Below, in pieces: positions 23,734 to 33,055 of a stretch of 64,000 nt of DNA (positions are counted from its first letter, which is position 1; each line of letters starts with the position of its first letter). A model generated the notes under the pieces. The model saw nothing but the letters and a program-made list of their open reading frames with translations, was not told the DNA's origin and searched no databases. The stretch comes from Pantoea sp. Cy-639 (GTDB taxonomy: Bacteria; Pseudomonadota; Gammaproteobacteria; Pseudomonadales; Pseudomonadaceae), in assembly GCF_011752525.1 (NCBI RefSeq), contig NZ_VWXI01000015.1, positions 62,001-126,000 of the forward strand, read 5' to 3'. Made by a program: the position numbers and the translations under genes.

Positions 23734-25842
23734 CTACGCACGCATCCGGGTGATGCGGACCACGCCGGTCAAGGTGCGCAGCTTCTTGATCACACGGGCC
23801 AGGTGCACGCGGTCGCGCACGCTGACCACCAGTTGGACCACGCTGATACGGCCGTCGCGTTCGTCCATGCTGATCTTCTCGATGTTGCCGTCGGCGGCGT
23901 TGACGCTGCTGGCCAGCAGGGCGATCAGGCCGCGCTGGTGTTCCAGCTCGACCCGCAGCTCGACGTTGAACTCGCCAGTGACGTCCTTGGCCCAGGAGAG
24001 CTGCAGGCACTTCTCCGGGTTGTGGCGGATTTCACTGATATTGCGGCAGTCTTCCAGGTGCACGACCATGCCCTTGCCCGCCGACAGGTGACCGACGATC
24101 GGGTCGCCCGGGATCGGCGTGCAGCACTTGGCGTAGCTGAGTACCAGGCCTTCGGTGCCGCGGATCGCCAGCGGGCCTTCCGGTGCCGGCAGCGGTTCGC
24201 CCTCGGCGGACAGCAGGCGACGGGCGACCACGTAGGCCATGCGGTTGCCCAGGCCGATATCCTCGAGCAGGTCTTCGACCTGTTCCTGGCGGTACTCGGT
24301 GAGGATCGACTGGATACGCTCCTGGGGAATCTTCTCCAGGCTGCTGTCGAAGCCGGTCAGCACCTTGTTCAGCAGGCGTTCGCCCAGGCTGATGGACTCG
24401 GAGCGGCGCTGCTGCTTGAGGGCGTGGCGGATGTGCGTGCGTGCCTTGCCGGTGACCACGAAGTTGAGCCAGGCCGGATTCGGACGAGCGCCCGGCGCAC
24501 TGACGATTTCGACCGTCGAGCCGCTCTGCAGGGGCTCGGACAGTGGCGCCAGGCGGCGGTTGATGCGGCAGGCGATACAGCTGTTGCCGACATCGGTATG
24601 CACCGCGTAGGCGAAGTCGACGGCGGTGGAGCCCTTGGGCAACTCCATGATCCGTCCCTTGGGCGTGAACACGTAGACCTCGTCCGGGAACAGGTCGATC
24701 TTCACGCTCTCGATGAATTCCAGCGAGTTGCCGGCACGCTGCTGCAATTCGAGGATGCCCTTGACCCACTGGCGGGCGCGGGCGTGGCTGCCCTTGGGCT
24801 GTTCCTGCTCGTTGGACTTGTACAGCCAGTGCGCGGCGATGCCGTTGTTGGCCATCTCTTCCATCTCGCGGGTGCGGATCTGGATCTCGATGGGCACGCC
24901 GTGCATGCCAAACAGCGTGGTGTGCAGCGACTGGTAGCCGTTGGCCTTGGGGATCGCGATGTAGTCTTTGAAGCGCCCCGGCAGCGGCTTGTACAGGTTG
25001 TGCACGGCGCCCAGCACGCGGTAGCAGGTATCGACCTTGTCGACGATGATGCGGAAGGCATACACGTCCATGATCTCGGTGAAGGCGCGTCGCTTGCCGC
25101 GCATCTTCTTGTAGATGCCATAGAGGTGTTTCTGGCGGCCGCTGACCTCGCCTTCGATGCCATCGGCCGCCAGGCAGTTGGCCAGCGAGGTCTCGATCTT
25201 GGCGACGATTTCCTTGCGGTTGCCACGGGCACTCTTCACCGCGCGGTGGATCAGCGACGAGCGCATCGGGTGCATGGCCTTGAAGCCAAGATCCTCGAAC
25301 TCGACGCGCACGGTGTGCATCCCCAGGCGGTTGGCGATGGGGGCGTAGATCTCGAGGGTTTCCTTGGCGATGCGCCGGCGCTTCTCGCCGGACAGCACTT
25401 CCAGGGTACGCATGTTGTGCAGGCGGTCGGCCAGCTTGACCAGGATCACGCGAATGTCGCGGGCCATGGCCATGGCCATTTTCTGGAAGTTCTCGGCCTG
25501 TGCCTCGGCCTTGGTCTCGAAGTTCATCTGGGTCAGCTTGCTGACCCCATCGACCAGCTCGGCGACGGTTTCGCCGAATTGCTGGCTCAAGGCTTCCTTG
25601 GCGATGCCGGTGTCTTCGATCACGTCGTGCAGCATGGCTGCCATCAGGCTCTGATGGTCCATGTGCATGTCGGCGAGGATGCTGGCCACGGCCAGCGGAT
25701 GGGTCACGTAGGGTTCGCCACTGCGGCGGCGTTGCCCATCGTGTGCCTGTTCGGCGTAGAAGTAGGCCCGGCGAACCAGGTTGACCTGTTCGGGGCCCAG
25801 GTAGGTCGACAGCCGTTCGGCAAGAGCTTCTATACCCGCCAT
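23734..25842 (-). CDS. spoT: Bifunctional (p)ppGpp synthetase/hydrolase SpoT
   Basis: 702 residues with all domains: HD hydrolase (about 45-150, with MLHDVIED), RelA/SpoT synthetase (about 240-350, with GRFKDYIAIPKANGYQSLHT), TGS (about 385-445) and a C-terminal ACT domain. HD and synthetase motifs are intact, so it should both make and degrade the stringent alarmone. Downstream of rpoZ with 59 bp between, and upstream of ridA. Confidence 0.97.
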   Translation of the reverse strand: MAGIEALAERLSTYLGPEQVNLVRRAYFYAEQAHDGQRRRSGEPYVTHPLAVASILADMHMDHQSLMAAMLHDVIEDTGIAKEALSQQFGETVAELVDGVSKLTQMNFETKAEAQAENFQKMAMAMARDIRVILVKLADRLHNMRTLEVLSGEKRRRIAKETLEIYAPIANRLGMHTVRVEFEDLGFKAMHPMRSSLIHRAVKSARGNRKEIVAKIETSLANCLAADGIEGEVSGRQKHLYGIYKKMRGKRRAFTEIMDVYAFRIIVDKVDTCYRVLGAVHNLYKPLPGRFKDYIAIPKANGYQSLHTTLFGMHGVPIEIQIRTREMEEMANNGIAAHWLYKSNEQEQPKGSHARARQWVKGILELQQRAGNSLEFIESVKIDLFPDEVYVFTPKGRIMELPKGSTAVDFAYAVHTDVGNSCIACRINRRLAPLSEPLQSGSTVEIVSAPGARPNPAWLNFVVTGKARTHIRHALKQQRRSESISLGERLLNKVLTGFDSSLEKIPQERIQSILTEYRQEQVEDLLEDIGLGNRMAYVVARRLLSAEGEPLPAPEGPLAIRGTEGLVLSYAKCCTPIPGDPIVGHLSAGKGMVVHLEDCRNISEIRHNPEKCLQLSWAKDVTGEFNVELRVELEHQRGLIALLASSVNAADGNIEKISMDERDGRISVVQLVVSVRDRVHLARVIKKLRTLTGVVRITRMRA

Positions 25843-25901
25843 GGGTTCACCTCTTGCTGAAGAAGAGGGCCTTGCGCCGCACGACGTCGACCGGGCATCA
25901 A

Positions 25902-26165
25902 TCAGACCGCCTCGTTGTTCTCGTCCTCGAATGCGGCGAACACCGGATCCTCGGTGACGATCTCTTCGGCGGCGATGAATTCAGGGGTGACGATACCTTC
26001 GGCGATTTCACGCAGGGCAACGACGGTCGGCTTGTCGTTTTCCCATGCGACGCGCGGCTCTTTGCCGCCGGTCGCCAGCTGACGGGCGCGCTTGGTCGAG
26101 AGCATGACCAGCTCGAAGCGGTTATCCACGTGTTCCAGGCAGTCTTCAACAGTTACGCGGGCCAT
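25902..26165 (-). CDS. rpoZ: RNA polymerase omega subunit
   Basis: 87 residues from ATG 26165 (MARVTVEDCLEHVDNRFELV). The conserved STKRARQLATGG and PTVVALREIAEG segments are intact. Omega assists polymerase assembly and is part of the (p)ppGpp response, which fits its place before spoT. In many gamma-proteobacteria gmk precedes rpoZ directly; here four polyamine genes lie between. Confidence 0.96.
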   Translation of the reverse strand: MARVTVEDCLEHVDNRFELVMLSTKRARQLATGGKEPRVAWENDKPTVVALREIAEGIVTPEFIAAEEIVTEDPVFAAFEDENNEAV

Positions 26166-26366
26166 GGTCTTCCTCAGTAGCAAATGCGGTAGGCGTGCAG
26201 CCCAATATGGGCAGGCGGACTCGATAGTTTAAAAAATCACCAGCCAATAGGGAAGGGCTGTTTTGTCGGGTCTGCCTGTGGCGCCTCTGTCCGGGGCCAC
26301 TGGACCCCGTCGCCGATGCCCGACAATAGCCTGACGCACATTGCCGACACAACTGCCCTTGACGCG

Positions 26367-27242
26367 TTAACGCAACATCGCGTCGCGCAGGCGCGGGGTC
26401 AGCTCCTCGAACAGTGTCTGCACCGAGCGCAAGGCGCGGCAATCCGGGCGGGTCAGCAGCCACAGCTGGGTATCGCAGCCGGGCAGCGGACCGCTCAGGG
26501 CCTCGACCCCGGGCAGGTCGTGGACCATGTAGTCGGGCAGGGCCGCCACGCCCAGGCCGGTGGTTACCAGCTGGGCGATGGTCGACATGCCGCTGCACTG
26601 GTAGCGCGGCACCAGCCCGGGGTGATGCTGGTTGCGCCAGACCACGGTGGCGTGGTCCTGCATGGCATCGTCGGGGGCTATCCATGGCACGCTGGCGGGC
26701 GATTCCTGGAGTCGTTCGCGCAGCGTCGGCTGGCCACACACCACATAGCTGGTCGAGCCCAGGCAGCGGCCTACCAGGTGCTCTGGCGGGGTGTTGGTCA
26801 GGCGCAGGGCGATATCGGCGTCGCGGCGGCTCAGGTTGGCGAAGGTGTTGGAGGTTCCCATCTCCAGCGACAGCGCCGGGTAGTTGGGCATGAACTCGGC
26901 CAGCGCCGGCAGCAGCAGGCTGTGCAGCACCGCTTCGGTGCAGGTCAGGCGCACCGTGCCGCTGACCACCTGCTCGCCACTGGTCAGGGCAATGCGCGCC
27001 GCATCCAGGGCTTGTTCGGCACGTTCGGCCTGCTCGGCCAGGGCCTGGGCGGTATCGGTCGGCAGGTAGCCCTTGCGGCTCTTGACGAACAGCGCGGTGC
27101 CCAGTGCCGACTCCAGTCGCCGGATCGAGCGGAACACCGTGGAGACGTCGACCTTGAGCAGTTCGGCGGCCTTGGCCAGGGAGCGGCCGCGTTCCAGGGC
27201 GAGGACCAGGGCGAGGTCCGCATGGTTGATCTGATATTGCAT
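26367..27242 (-). CDS. LysR-family transcriptional regulator of the polyamine block
   Basis: 291 residues from ATG 27242. The N-terminal helix-turn-helix (about 15-40) reads AKAAELLKVDVSTVFRSIRRLE; the C-terminal two thirds are a LysR substrate-binding domain. It is divergent from the glutamine-synthetase-like gene, so it is likely to regulate it. The 209-bp gap contains GGGGGCC (27285-27291) facing GGCCCCC (27307-27313). The inducer is unknown. Confidence 0.88.
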   Translation of the reverse strand: MQYQINHADLALVLALERGRSLAKAAELLKVDVSTVFRSIRRLESALGTALFVKSRKGYLPTDTAQALAEQAERAEQALDAARIALTSGEQVVSGTVRLTCTEAVLHSLLLPALAEFMPNYPALSLEMGTSNTFANLSRRDADIALRLTNTPPEHLVGRCLGSTSYVVCGQPTLRERLQESPASVPWIAPDDAMQDHATVVWRNQHHPGLVPRYQCSGMSTIAQLVTTGLGVAALPDYMVHDLPGVEALSGPLPGCDTQLWLLTRPDCRALRSVQTLFEELTPRLRDAMLR

Positions 27243-27451
27243 TGATGCACGCTCTGCTTGCCGAATTGCCAATGTCTGTTGCGTGGGGGCCATTTTATAG
27301 TGAAACGGCCCCCGGGAATCAATGCAGCCGGTCGGCAACCCAGCCCCCAACGATGGGCCAGTGAAAAGAACAACAGCAGCACCATCGTCGCCCTTCGAGG
27401 CGTCATCCGCAGTTCCCCACATCGCCGCTCCAAATCGAAGGATGTACAGCC

Positions 27452-28834
27452 ATGACGTCGGTCTCTCCGTGCGCCAGTTCTTCCCGCGAGATGAATGAAT
27501 TCCTGGACGCCCACCCGGACACGCAGTTCGTCGACCTGCTGATTTCCGACATGAACGGCGTGGTGCGCGGCAAGCGTATCGAGCGTGCCAGCCTGCACAA
27601 GGTGTACGAGAAGGGCATCAACCTGCCTGCCTCCCTGTTCGCCCTGGATATCAACGGCTCGACCGTCGAAAGCACTGGCCTGGGCCTGGATATCGGCGAT
27701 GCCGACCGCATCTGCTACCCAATTCCCGGCACGCTGTCCGACGAGCCGTGGCAGAAGCGCCCCACGGCGCAGTTGCTGATGACCATGCACGAGCTCGACG
27801 GCGCGCCATTCTTCGCCGATCCGCGGGAAGTGCTGCGCCAGGTGGTGAGCAAGTTCGACGACCTGGGCCTGGATATCTGCGCCGCGTTCGAGCTGGAGTT
27901 CTACCTGATCGACCAGGACAACCTCAACGGTCGTCCGCAGCCACCGCGCTCGCCGATCTCGGGCAAGCGCCCGCAGTCGACCCAGGTGTACCTGATCGAC
28001 GACCTCGACGAATATGCCGATTGCCTGCAGGACATGCTGGAAGCGGCCAAGGAGCAAGGCCTGCCGGCCGATGCCATCGTCAAGGAAAGCGCGCCGGCGC
28101 AGTTCGAGGTCAACCTGCACCACGTCGCCGACCCGCTCAAGGCCTGCGACTACGCGATCCTGCTCAAGCGCCTGGTCAAGAACATCGCCTACGACCATGA
28201 GATGGACACCACCTTCATGGCCAAGCCCTACCCGGGCCAGGCGGGCAACGGCCTGCACGTGCATATCTCGCTGCTCGACAAGCAGACCGGCAAGAACATC
28301 TTCGCCAGCGACGATCCGCTGCAGAGCGAGACCCTGCGCCACGCCATCGGTGGCGTGCTGGAGACCATGCCGGCGTCGATGGCCTTCCTCTGCCCGAACG
28401 TCAACTCCTACCGCCGCTTCGGCGCGCAGTTCTATGTGCCCAACGCGCCGAGCTGGGGCCTGGACAACCGTACCGTGGCCCTGCGCGTGCCCACCGACAG
28501 CAGCGACAACGTGCGCATCGAGCACCGCGTGGCGGGCGCCGACGCCAACCCGTACCTGATGCTCGCGGCGATCCTCGCCGGCATCCATCACGGTCTGACC
28601 CAGAAGGTCGAGCCGGGTGAGCCGATCGAGGGCAACTCGTACGAGCAACTGGAGCAGAGCCTGCCGAACAACCTGCGTGACGCCTTGCGCGCGCTGGACG
28701 ACAGTGAAGTCCTCAACCAATACATCAGCCCGGACTACATCGATATCTTCGTGGCCTGCAAAGAGAGCGAACTGGCCGAGTTCGAAGTGTCGATCTCCGA
28801 CCTCGAGTACAACTGGTACCTGCACACGGTGTAA
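27452..28834 (+). CDS. Glutamylpolyamine synthetase-like (glutamine synthetase family)
   Basis: 460 residues, a complete class I/III glutamine synthetase fold: beta-grasp N-domain (about 20-120) then the catalytic domain, with EFELEFYLI (first metal site), AQFEVNLHH, and the ATP-loop sequence KPYPGQAGNGLHVHISL; NVRIEHRVAGADANPYL carries the substrate Arg. The presence of a gamma-glutamyl hydrolase 4 bp downstream and a permease next points to PuuA/SpuI-type ligation of glutamate to polyamines rather than ammonia assimilation. The exact amine is inferred. Confidence 0.88.
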   Translation: MTSVSPCASSSREMNEFLDAHPDTQFVDLLISDMNGVVRGKRIERASLHKVYEKGINLPASLFALDINGSTVESTGLGLDIGDADRICYPIPGTLSDEPWQKRPTAQLLMTMHELDGAPFFADPREVLRQVVSKFDDLGLDICAAFELEFYLIDQDNLNGRPQPPRSPISGKRPQSTQVYLIDDLDEYADCLQDMLEAAKEQGLPADAIVKESAPAQFEVNLHHVADPLKACDYAILLKRLVKNIAYDHEMDTTFMAKPYPGQAGNGLHVHISLLDKQTGKNIFASDDPLQSETLRHAIGGVLETMPASMAFLCPNVNSYRRFGAQFYVPNAPSWGLDNRTVALRVPTDSSDNVRIEHRVAGADANPYLMLAAILAGIHHGLTQKVEPGEPIEGNSYEQLEQSLPNNLRDALRALDDSEVLNQYISPDYIDIFVACKESELAEFEVSISDLEYNWYLHTV

Positions 28835-28838
28835 GCCC

Positions 28839-29612
28839 ATGAGCGCATTTGCGGTCCCTTTGATCGGTGTCAGCGCCTGCCGCCAGCAGGTGGGGAAGAA
28901 CTCGTCGCACACGGTGGGCGACAAGTATGTCGAGGCCGCCGGCTTTGCCGGGTTGCCGCTGATCCTGCCGGCCCGTGACGGTGGCAGCGACACGCAGGCG
29001 CTGCTGGCGCGGCTCGATGGCATTCTTTTTACCGGTTCACCTTCAAATGTCGAGCCGCATCATTACAATGGCGCGCCCAGTGCGGAAGGTACTCGCCACG
29101 ATCTGGCGCGCGACCGACTGACGCTGCCGTTGCTGCAGGCGGCGATCGCCGCCGGCGTGCCGGTGTTCTGCGTCTGTCGTGGTTTCCAGGAGTTGAACGT
29201 GGCCCTTGGCGGCAGCTTGCACCAGCGCGTGCAGGAATTGCCCGGCTACCTGGACCACCGTGAACCTGAGGATGCACCCCTGGAGGTGCAATATGGCCCT
29301 CGGCATCCCGTCGGTATCGAACCGGGCGGGTTGTTCGAGCGCTTGGGCCTGGCTGCGCGGTTCGAGGTCAACTCGCTGCACAGCCAGGGCATCGATCGCC
29401 TGGCCCCTGGCCTGCGCGTCGAGGCACGGGCCCCGGATGGCCTGATTGAAGCGGTGTCGATGCCTGACGCGCCGGGCTTTGTACTCGGTGTGCAGTGGCA
29501 CCCTGAATGGCGTTTCGCCGAAAACCCGGTCTCGCTGCGCCTGTTCGAGGCGTTCCGCGAGGCTTGCATTGCCCATGCTTCACGGGAGGGTATGCGCCAG
29601 GAGACACCCTGA
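28839..29612 (+). CDS. puuD: Gamma-glutamyl-gamma-aminobutyrate hydrolase-like, C26 family
   Basis: 257 residues of class I glutamine amidotransferase fold. The triad is visible: nucleophile C113 (FCVCRGFQELN), H221 and E223 (WHPEW). It would release glutamate from gamma-glutamylated products at the end of the polyamine route. The gene begins 4 bases after the upstream synthetase stop, so they are co-translated. Confidence 0.9.
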   Translation: MSAFAVPLIGVSACRQQVGKNSSHTVGDKYVEAAGFAGLPLILPARDGGSDTQALLARLDGILFTGSPSNVEPHHYNGAPSAEGTRHDLARDRLTLPLLQAAIAAGVPVFCVCRGFQELNVALGGSLHQRVQELPGYLDHREPEDAPLEVQYGPRHPVGIEPGGLFERLGLAARFEVNSLHSQGIDRLAPGLRVEARAPDGLIEAVSMPDAPGFVLGVQWHPEWRFAENPVSLRLFEAFREACIAHASREGMRQETP

Positions 29613-29725
29613 CGTTAGCCGAAGGTCTTGGATGACCGTGCCCCCACCGCGAGCTTTCAATGAGTGAAAGCGGGCCCTCTACGGCGGGCCTGTGAGAACA
29701 ATTCCAATAGTTACGGCACAGACTC

Positions 29726-31267
29726 ATGAATGAATACACAGAAGCCGGACGCCCACCCGATGCGGCGTCCGACTCGGGCAACACCCAGCGCAGCAAGGGC
29801 CTGGCCAAGGGCCGCCTCGGTCTGCTGGCCAGCGTCGTGCTGGGCATTTCCACCATCGCCCCGGTCTACACCCTCACCGGCGCGCTCGGCCCGACCGTGC
29901 GCGAAGTCGGCGCGCACCTGCCGGCGGTGTTCATCGTCGGCTTCCTGCCGATGCTGCTGGTGGCCCTGGGCTACCGCGAACTGAACTCGGCGGAGCCCGA
30001 CAGCGGCACCTCCTTTACCTGGTCGGCCCGTGCCTTCGGTCCGATGATCGGCTGGATCGGCGGCTGGGGGCTGGTGGTCGCCACGACCATCGTGCTGTCC
30101 AACCTGGCGGGCGTGGCGGTCGATTTCTTCTATCTGTTCCTCGCCCAGATCACCGGCAACCAGGAGTTGGCGGCGCTGGCGGACAATCTATTGGTGAACA
30201 TCACCACCTGTTGTGTGTTCATTGCCCTGGCGGTGTGGATCTGTTGTCGCGGCATGGCCACTACCATGACGGTGCAGTATGGCCTGGTGGCCCTGCAACT
30301 GATGGTGCTGATCGGCTTTGCCTTCGCCGCTTTCGGTGAGACCACCGCGCCGCCGCCGCTGGAATTCGACTTCGCCTGGTTCAACCCGTTCGGCGTCGAA
30401 TCGTTCTCGGCGTTCGCCGCTGGGCTGTCGCTGTCGATTTTCATCTTCTGGGGCTGGGACGTGTGCCTGACCGTCAGCGAAGAGTCGGTCGGCAGCGACG
30501 AGGTGCCAGGCAAGGCCGCCACCTGGACCGTACTGCTGATTCTCGGTCTGTATCTGCTCACCGCCATCGCCACCCTGCAGTTCGCCGGGATCAGCGAACA
30601 TGGCCTGGGCCTGGGTAACCCGCGTATCCAGGAGAACGTCTTCGCCCACCTGGCCGGTCCGGTCATGGGGCCATTGGCGATCCTGATGTCCATCGCGGTG
30701 CTGGCCAGCACCGCGGCCTCGCTGCAGTCGACCTTCGTCTCGCCGGCTCGCACCCTGCTTGCCATGGGCTACTACGGCGCGGTGCCACAGCGTTTCGCCA
30801 AGGTTTGTCCGCGCTCGCAGACTCCGCGTTACGCGACCATCTGCGCCGGCATCGCCGCAGGGCTGTTCTACGTGACCATGCGGACCCTGAGCGAAAACGT
30901 GCTGGCCGACACCATCACGGCCCTGGGCATGATGATCTGCTTCTACTACTCGCTGACCGCGTTCGCCTGCGTGTGGTACTTCCGCCACAGCCTGTTCGAC
31001 AGCGTGCGCCACTTCTTCATGCGCGGCGTCTGCCCGCTGGTGGGTGGGGTGATCCTGTCGGTGATCTTCGTGCGCACGGCCATCGACAGCGCCTCGCCGG
31101 AGTTCGGCAGCGGCTCGCATGTGGCCGGATTGGGGCTGGTGTTCGTGATCGCGGCGATCATCTCGGCGCTGGGGATCGTGCTGATGATGTTGTCGCGGCT
31201 GCGGGCACCGGCGTATTTCCTCGGCGCTACATTGCGTCAGCAGGCGACCATTCAGTTGCAGGAATAA
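29726..31267 (+). CDS. APC-family amino acid/polyamine permease
   Basis: 513 residues with about 12 hydrophobic helices and a short soluble N-terminus of 30 residues. The first helix has the APC signature GLLASVVLGISTIAPVYTLTGALG. As the last gene of the synthetase-hydrolase block it is likely to import a polyamine or related amine; substrate is inferred from context. A REPIN follows, then gmk on the other strand. Confidence 0.88.
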   Translation: MNEYTEAGRPPDAASDSGNTQRSKGLAKGRLGLLASVVLGISTIAPVYTLTGALGPTVREVGAHLPAVFIVGFLPMLLVALGYRELNSAEPDSGTSFTWSARAFGPMIGWIGGWGLVVATTIVLSNLAGVAVDFFYLFLAQITGNQELAALADNLLVNITTCCVFIALAVWICCRGMATTMTVQYGLVALQLMVLIGFAFAAFGETTAPPPLEFDFAWFNPFGVESFSAFAAGLSLSIFIFWGWDVCLTVSEESVGSDEVPGKAATWTVLLILGLYLLTAIATLQFAGISEHGLGLGNPRIQENVFAHLAGPVMGPLAILMSIAVLASTAASLQSTFVSPARTLLAMGYYGAVPQRFAKVCPRSQTPRYATICAGIAAGLFYVTMRTLSENVLADTITALGMMICFYYSLTAFACVWYFRHSLFDSVRHFFMRGVCPLVGGVILSVIFVRTAIDSASPEFGSGSHVAGLGLVFVIAAIISALGIVLMMLSRLRAPAYFLGATLRQQATIQLQE

Positions 31268-31275
31268 GGAAGGCC

Positions 31276-31323
31276 ATTGCGGGATCAGCCCGCTCCCACG
31301 TGGGGGCGGGCTGGTTTCGCGAT
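31276..31323. repeat. REPIN between permease and gmk
   Basis: Inverted copies of the GCCCGCTCCCAC / GTGGGGGCGGGC type, with outer ends ATTGCGGG and TCGCGAT, between two convergent stops. Confidence 0.75.
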
Positions 31324-31330
31324 GCTCTGT

Positions 31331-31951
31331 TCAGCCGATCAGCTGCTTCAGCAAGGCGCCATGACGCGCCTGCTGCTTGTCCAGCAGCAACCGGTTCGAG
31401 GCGAATACCGCCTTCATCTCGTCCAGGGCCACGGCGAAATCGTCGTTGATGATGACGTACTCGTATTCGTCGTAGTGCACCATCTCGCTGACCGCTTCCT
31501 TCATGCGTCCGGCAATGATCTCTTCACTGTCCTGGCCGCGGCCATCCAGGCGCTGGCGCAGGGCTTCCTGGCTGGGCGGCAGGATGAAGATCGAACGTGC
31601 CTCAGGCATCAGCTTGCGTACTTGCTGCGCGCCCTGCCAGTCGATCTCCAGGATCAGGTCGTAGCCCTGGTCGAGGGTTTCCTGCAACGCGCTGCGCGAG
31701 GTGCCGTAGAAGTTGCCGAACACTTCGGCGTGCTCGAGGAAGTCACCCTTGGCGATCAGGGCCCGGAACTCTTCGTGGACCACGAAGTGGTAGTTCACCC
31801 CGTGCGCTTCGCCCGGGCGCATGGCGCGGGTGGTGTGGGAGACCGAGACGCGTACGCGCGGGTCGTCCTTGATCAGGGCCGTGACCAGGCTGGTCTTGCC
31901 GGCGCCGGAGGGTGCCGAGACGATGTAGAGGGTGCCGCTGCTGTGGTTCAT
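31331..31951 (-). CDS. gmk: Guanylate kinase
   Basis: 206 residues from ATG 31951. Walker A is SAPSGAGKTSL near the N-terminus; the GMP-binding region SVSHTTRAMRPGEAHGVNY and EVFGNFYGTS are intact. It phosphorylates GMP to GDP. Downstream of yicC with a 13-bp gap, same strand. Confidence 0.97.
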   Translation of the reverse strand: MNHSSGTLYIVSAPSGAGKTSLVTALIKDDPRVRVSVSHTTRAMRPGEAHGVNYHFVVHEEFRALIAKGDFLEHAEVFGNFYGTSRSALQETLDQGYDLILEIDWQGAQQVRKLMPEARSIFILPPSQEALRQRLDGRGQDSEEIIAGRMKEAVSEMVHYDEYEYVIINDDFAVALDEMKAVFASNRLLLDKQQARHGALLKQLIG

Positions 31952-31964
31952 GGTAGGGGTGGCC

Positions 31965-32828
31965 TTACTCGATGTTCTGTACTTGTTCACGCATTTGTTC
32001 GATCAGCACCTTCAGGTTTACCGCCGCCTGGGTGCTGCGTGGGTCGAAGGCCTTGGAGCCAAGGGTGTTGGCCTCGCGGTTGAGTTCCTGCATCAGGAAG
32101 TCCAGGCGCCGGCCGGCGGCGCCGCCGGACTTGAGCACACGCCGCACTTCGGTGACGTGGGTGCTGAGACGATCCAGCTCTTCGGCGACGTCGCTCTTCT
32201 GTGCCAGCAGCACCATTTCCTGCTCCAGGCGCTGTGGGTCGAGTTCGGCCTGCATGTCGTGGAAGCGGTCGAGGATCTTCTGGCGTTGCACGGCCAGCAT
32301 CTGTGGTACCAGGGCGCGCAGGGTGGCGACTTCGCTGGCCATGCTGTCCAGGCGCTCGTTGATCAGCCGGGCCAGTTCGACACCTTCGCGCTGGCGACCG
32401 GCCTTGAGTTCGGCCAGTGCCTCGTCGAACAGGGCGACGGCTTCGGCGTTGAGGGCCTGCGGGTCCGCCGCGTCGCCCACCAGCACGCCTGGCCAGGCCA
32501 GGACTTCCAATGGATTCAGCGGGGCCGGTTGCTTGATCAGGCTGGCCACGGTCTCGGCGGCGGCGACCAGCTGCGCGGCGCGTTCGCGATCGACCTGCAG
32601 GGGTTTGCCGGCGTGGTCGTCGGCCAGGCGCAGGGTGCATTCGACCTTGCCGCGCGACAGGCCTTGCCGCAGGCCTTCACGCACCGCGCCTTCGAGGTCG
32701 CGCAGGGCTTCGGGCAAGCGCAGGTGAGGTTCGAGGTAGCGATGGTTGACCGAGCGCAGCTCCCAGGTCAGGGTGCCCTGGCTGCCGGCGCGCTCGACGC
32801 GGGCAAAAGCGGTCATGCTGTGCACCAT
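31965..32828 (-). CDS. yicC: YicC-family endoribonuclease
   Basis: 287 residues from ATG 32828 (MVHSMTAFARVE). The characteristic N-terminal MTAF/Y segment with ELRSVNHRYLEPHLRLPE and the DUF1732 C-terminus (EELDRLSTHVTEVRRVLKSGGAAGRRLDFLMQELNREANTLGSK) are complete. The family acts in RNA turnover. It is divergent from rph and ahead of gmk. Confidence 0.95.
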   Translation of the reverse strand: MVHSMTAFARVERAGSQGTLTWELRSVNHRYLEPHLRLPEALRDLEGAVREGLRQGLSRGKVECTLRLADDHAGKPLQVDRERAAQLVAAAETVASLIKQPAPLNPLEVLAWPGVLVGDAADPQALNAEAVALFDEALAELKAGRQREGVELARLINERLDSMASEVATLRALVPQMLAVQRQKILDRFHDMQAELDPQRLEQEMVLLAQKSDVAEELDRLSTHVTEVRRVLKSGGAAGRRLDFLMQELNREANTLGSKAFDPRSTQAAVNLKVLIEQMREQVQNIE

Positions 32829-33012
32829 GGGGAATACCTCGCGTAGTCGGGGGAACGGGGGCAGCCTTCGGGCCGCAAGGCGCAGGATTGTAGCGCAGTG
32901 CGAGCCGGGCGCCCAATCCAGCCATGCTACAGCGCTGCCCGCGGGTGTTGGGAAAAGGCGACAGGCTGTGCCGGGTACGACGATAGGCATGTCCTCACCG
33001 GACGTCGGGCTC

Positions 33013-33018
33013 TATAAT
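33013..33018 (+). promoter_or_regulatory. Candidate -10 element of rph
   Basis: Perfect TATAAT 38 bp before the rph ATG. I see no convincing -35 at 17 bp. Confidence 0.4.
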
Positions 33019-33055
33019 GCTCGGCAGATTCAAAGTCCCGGTACAGGTATCCCAG

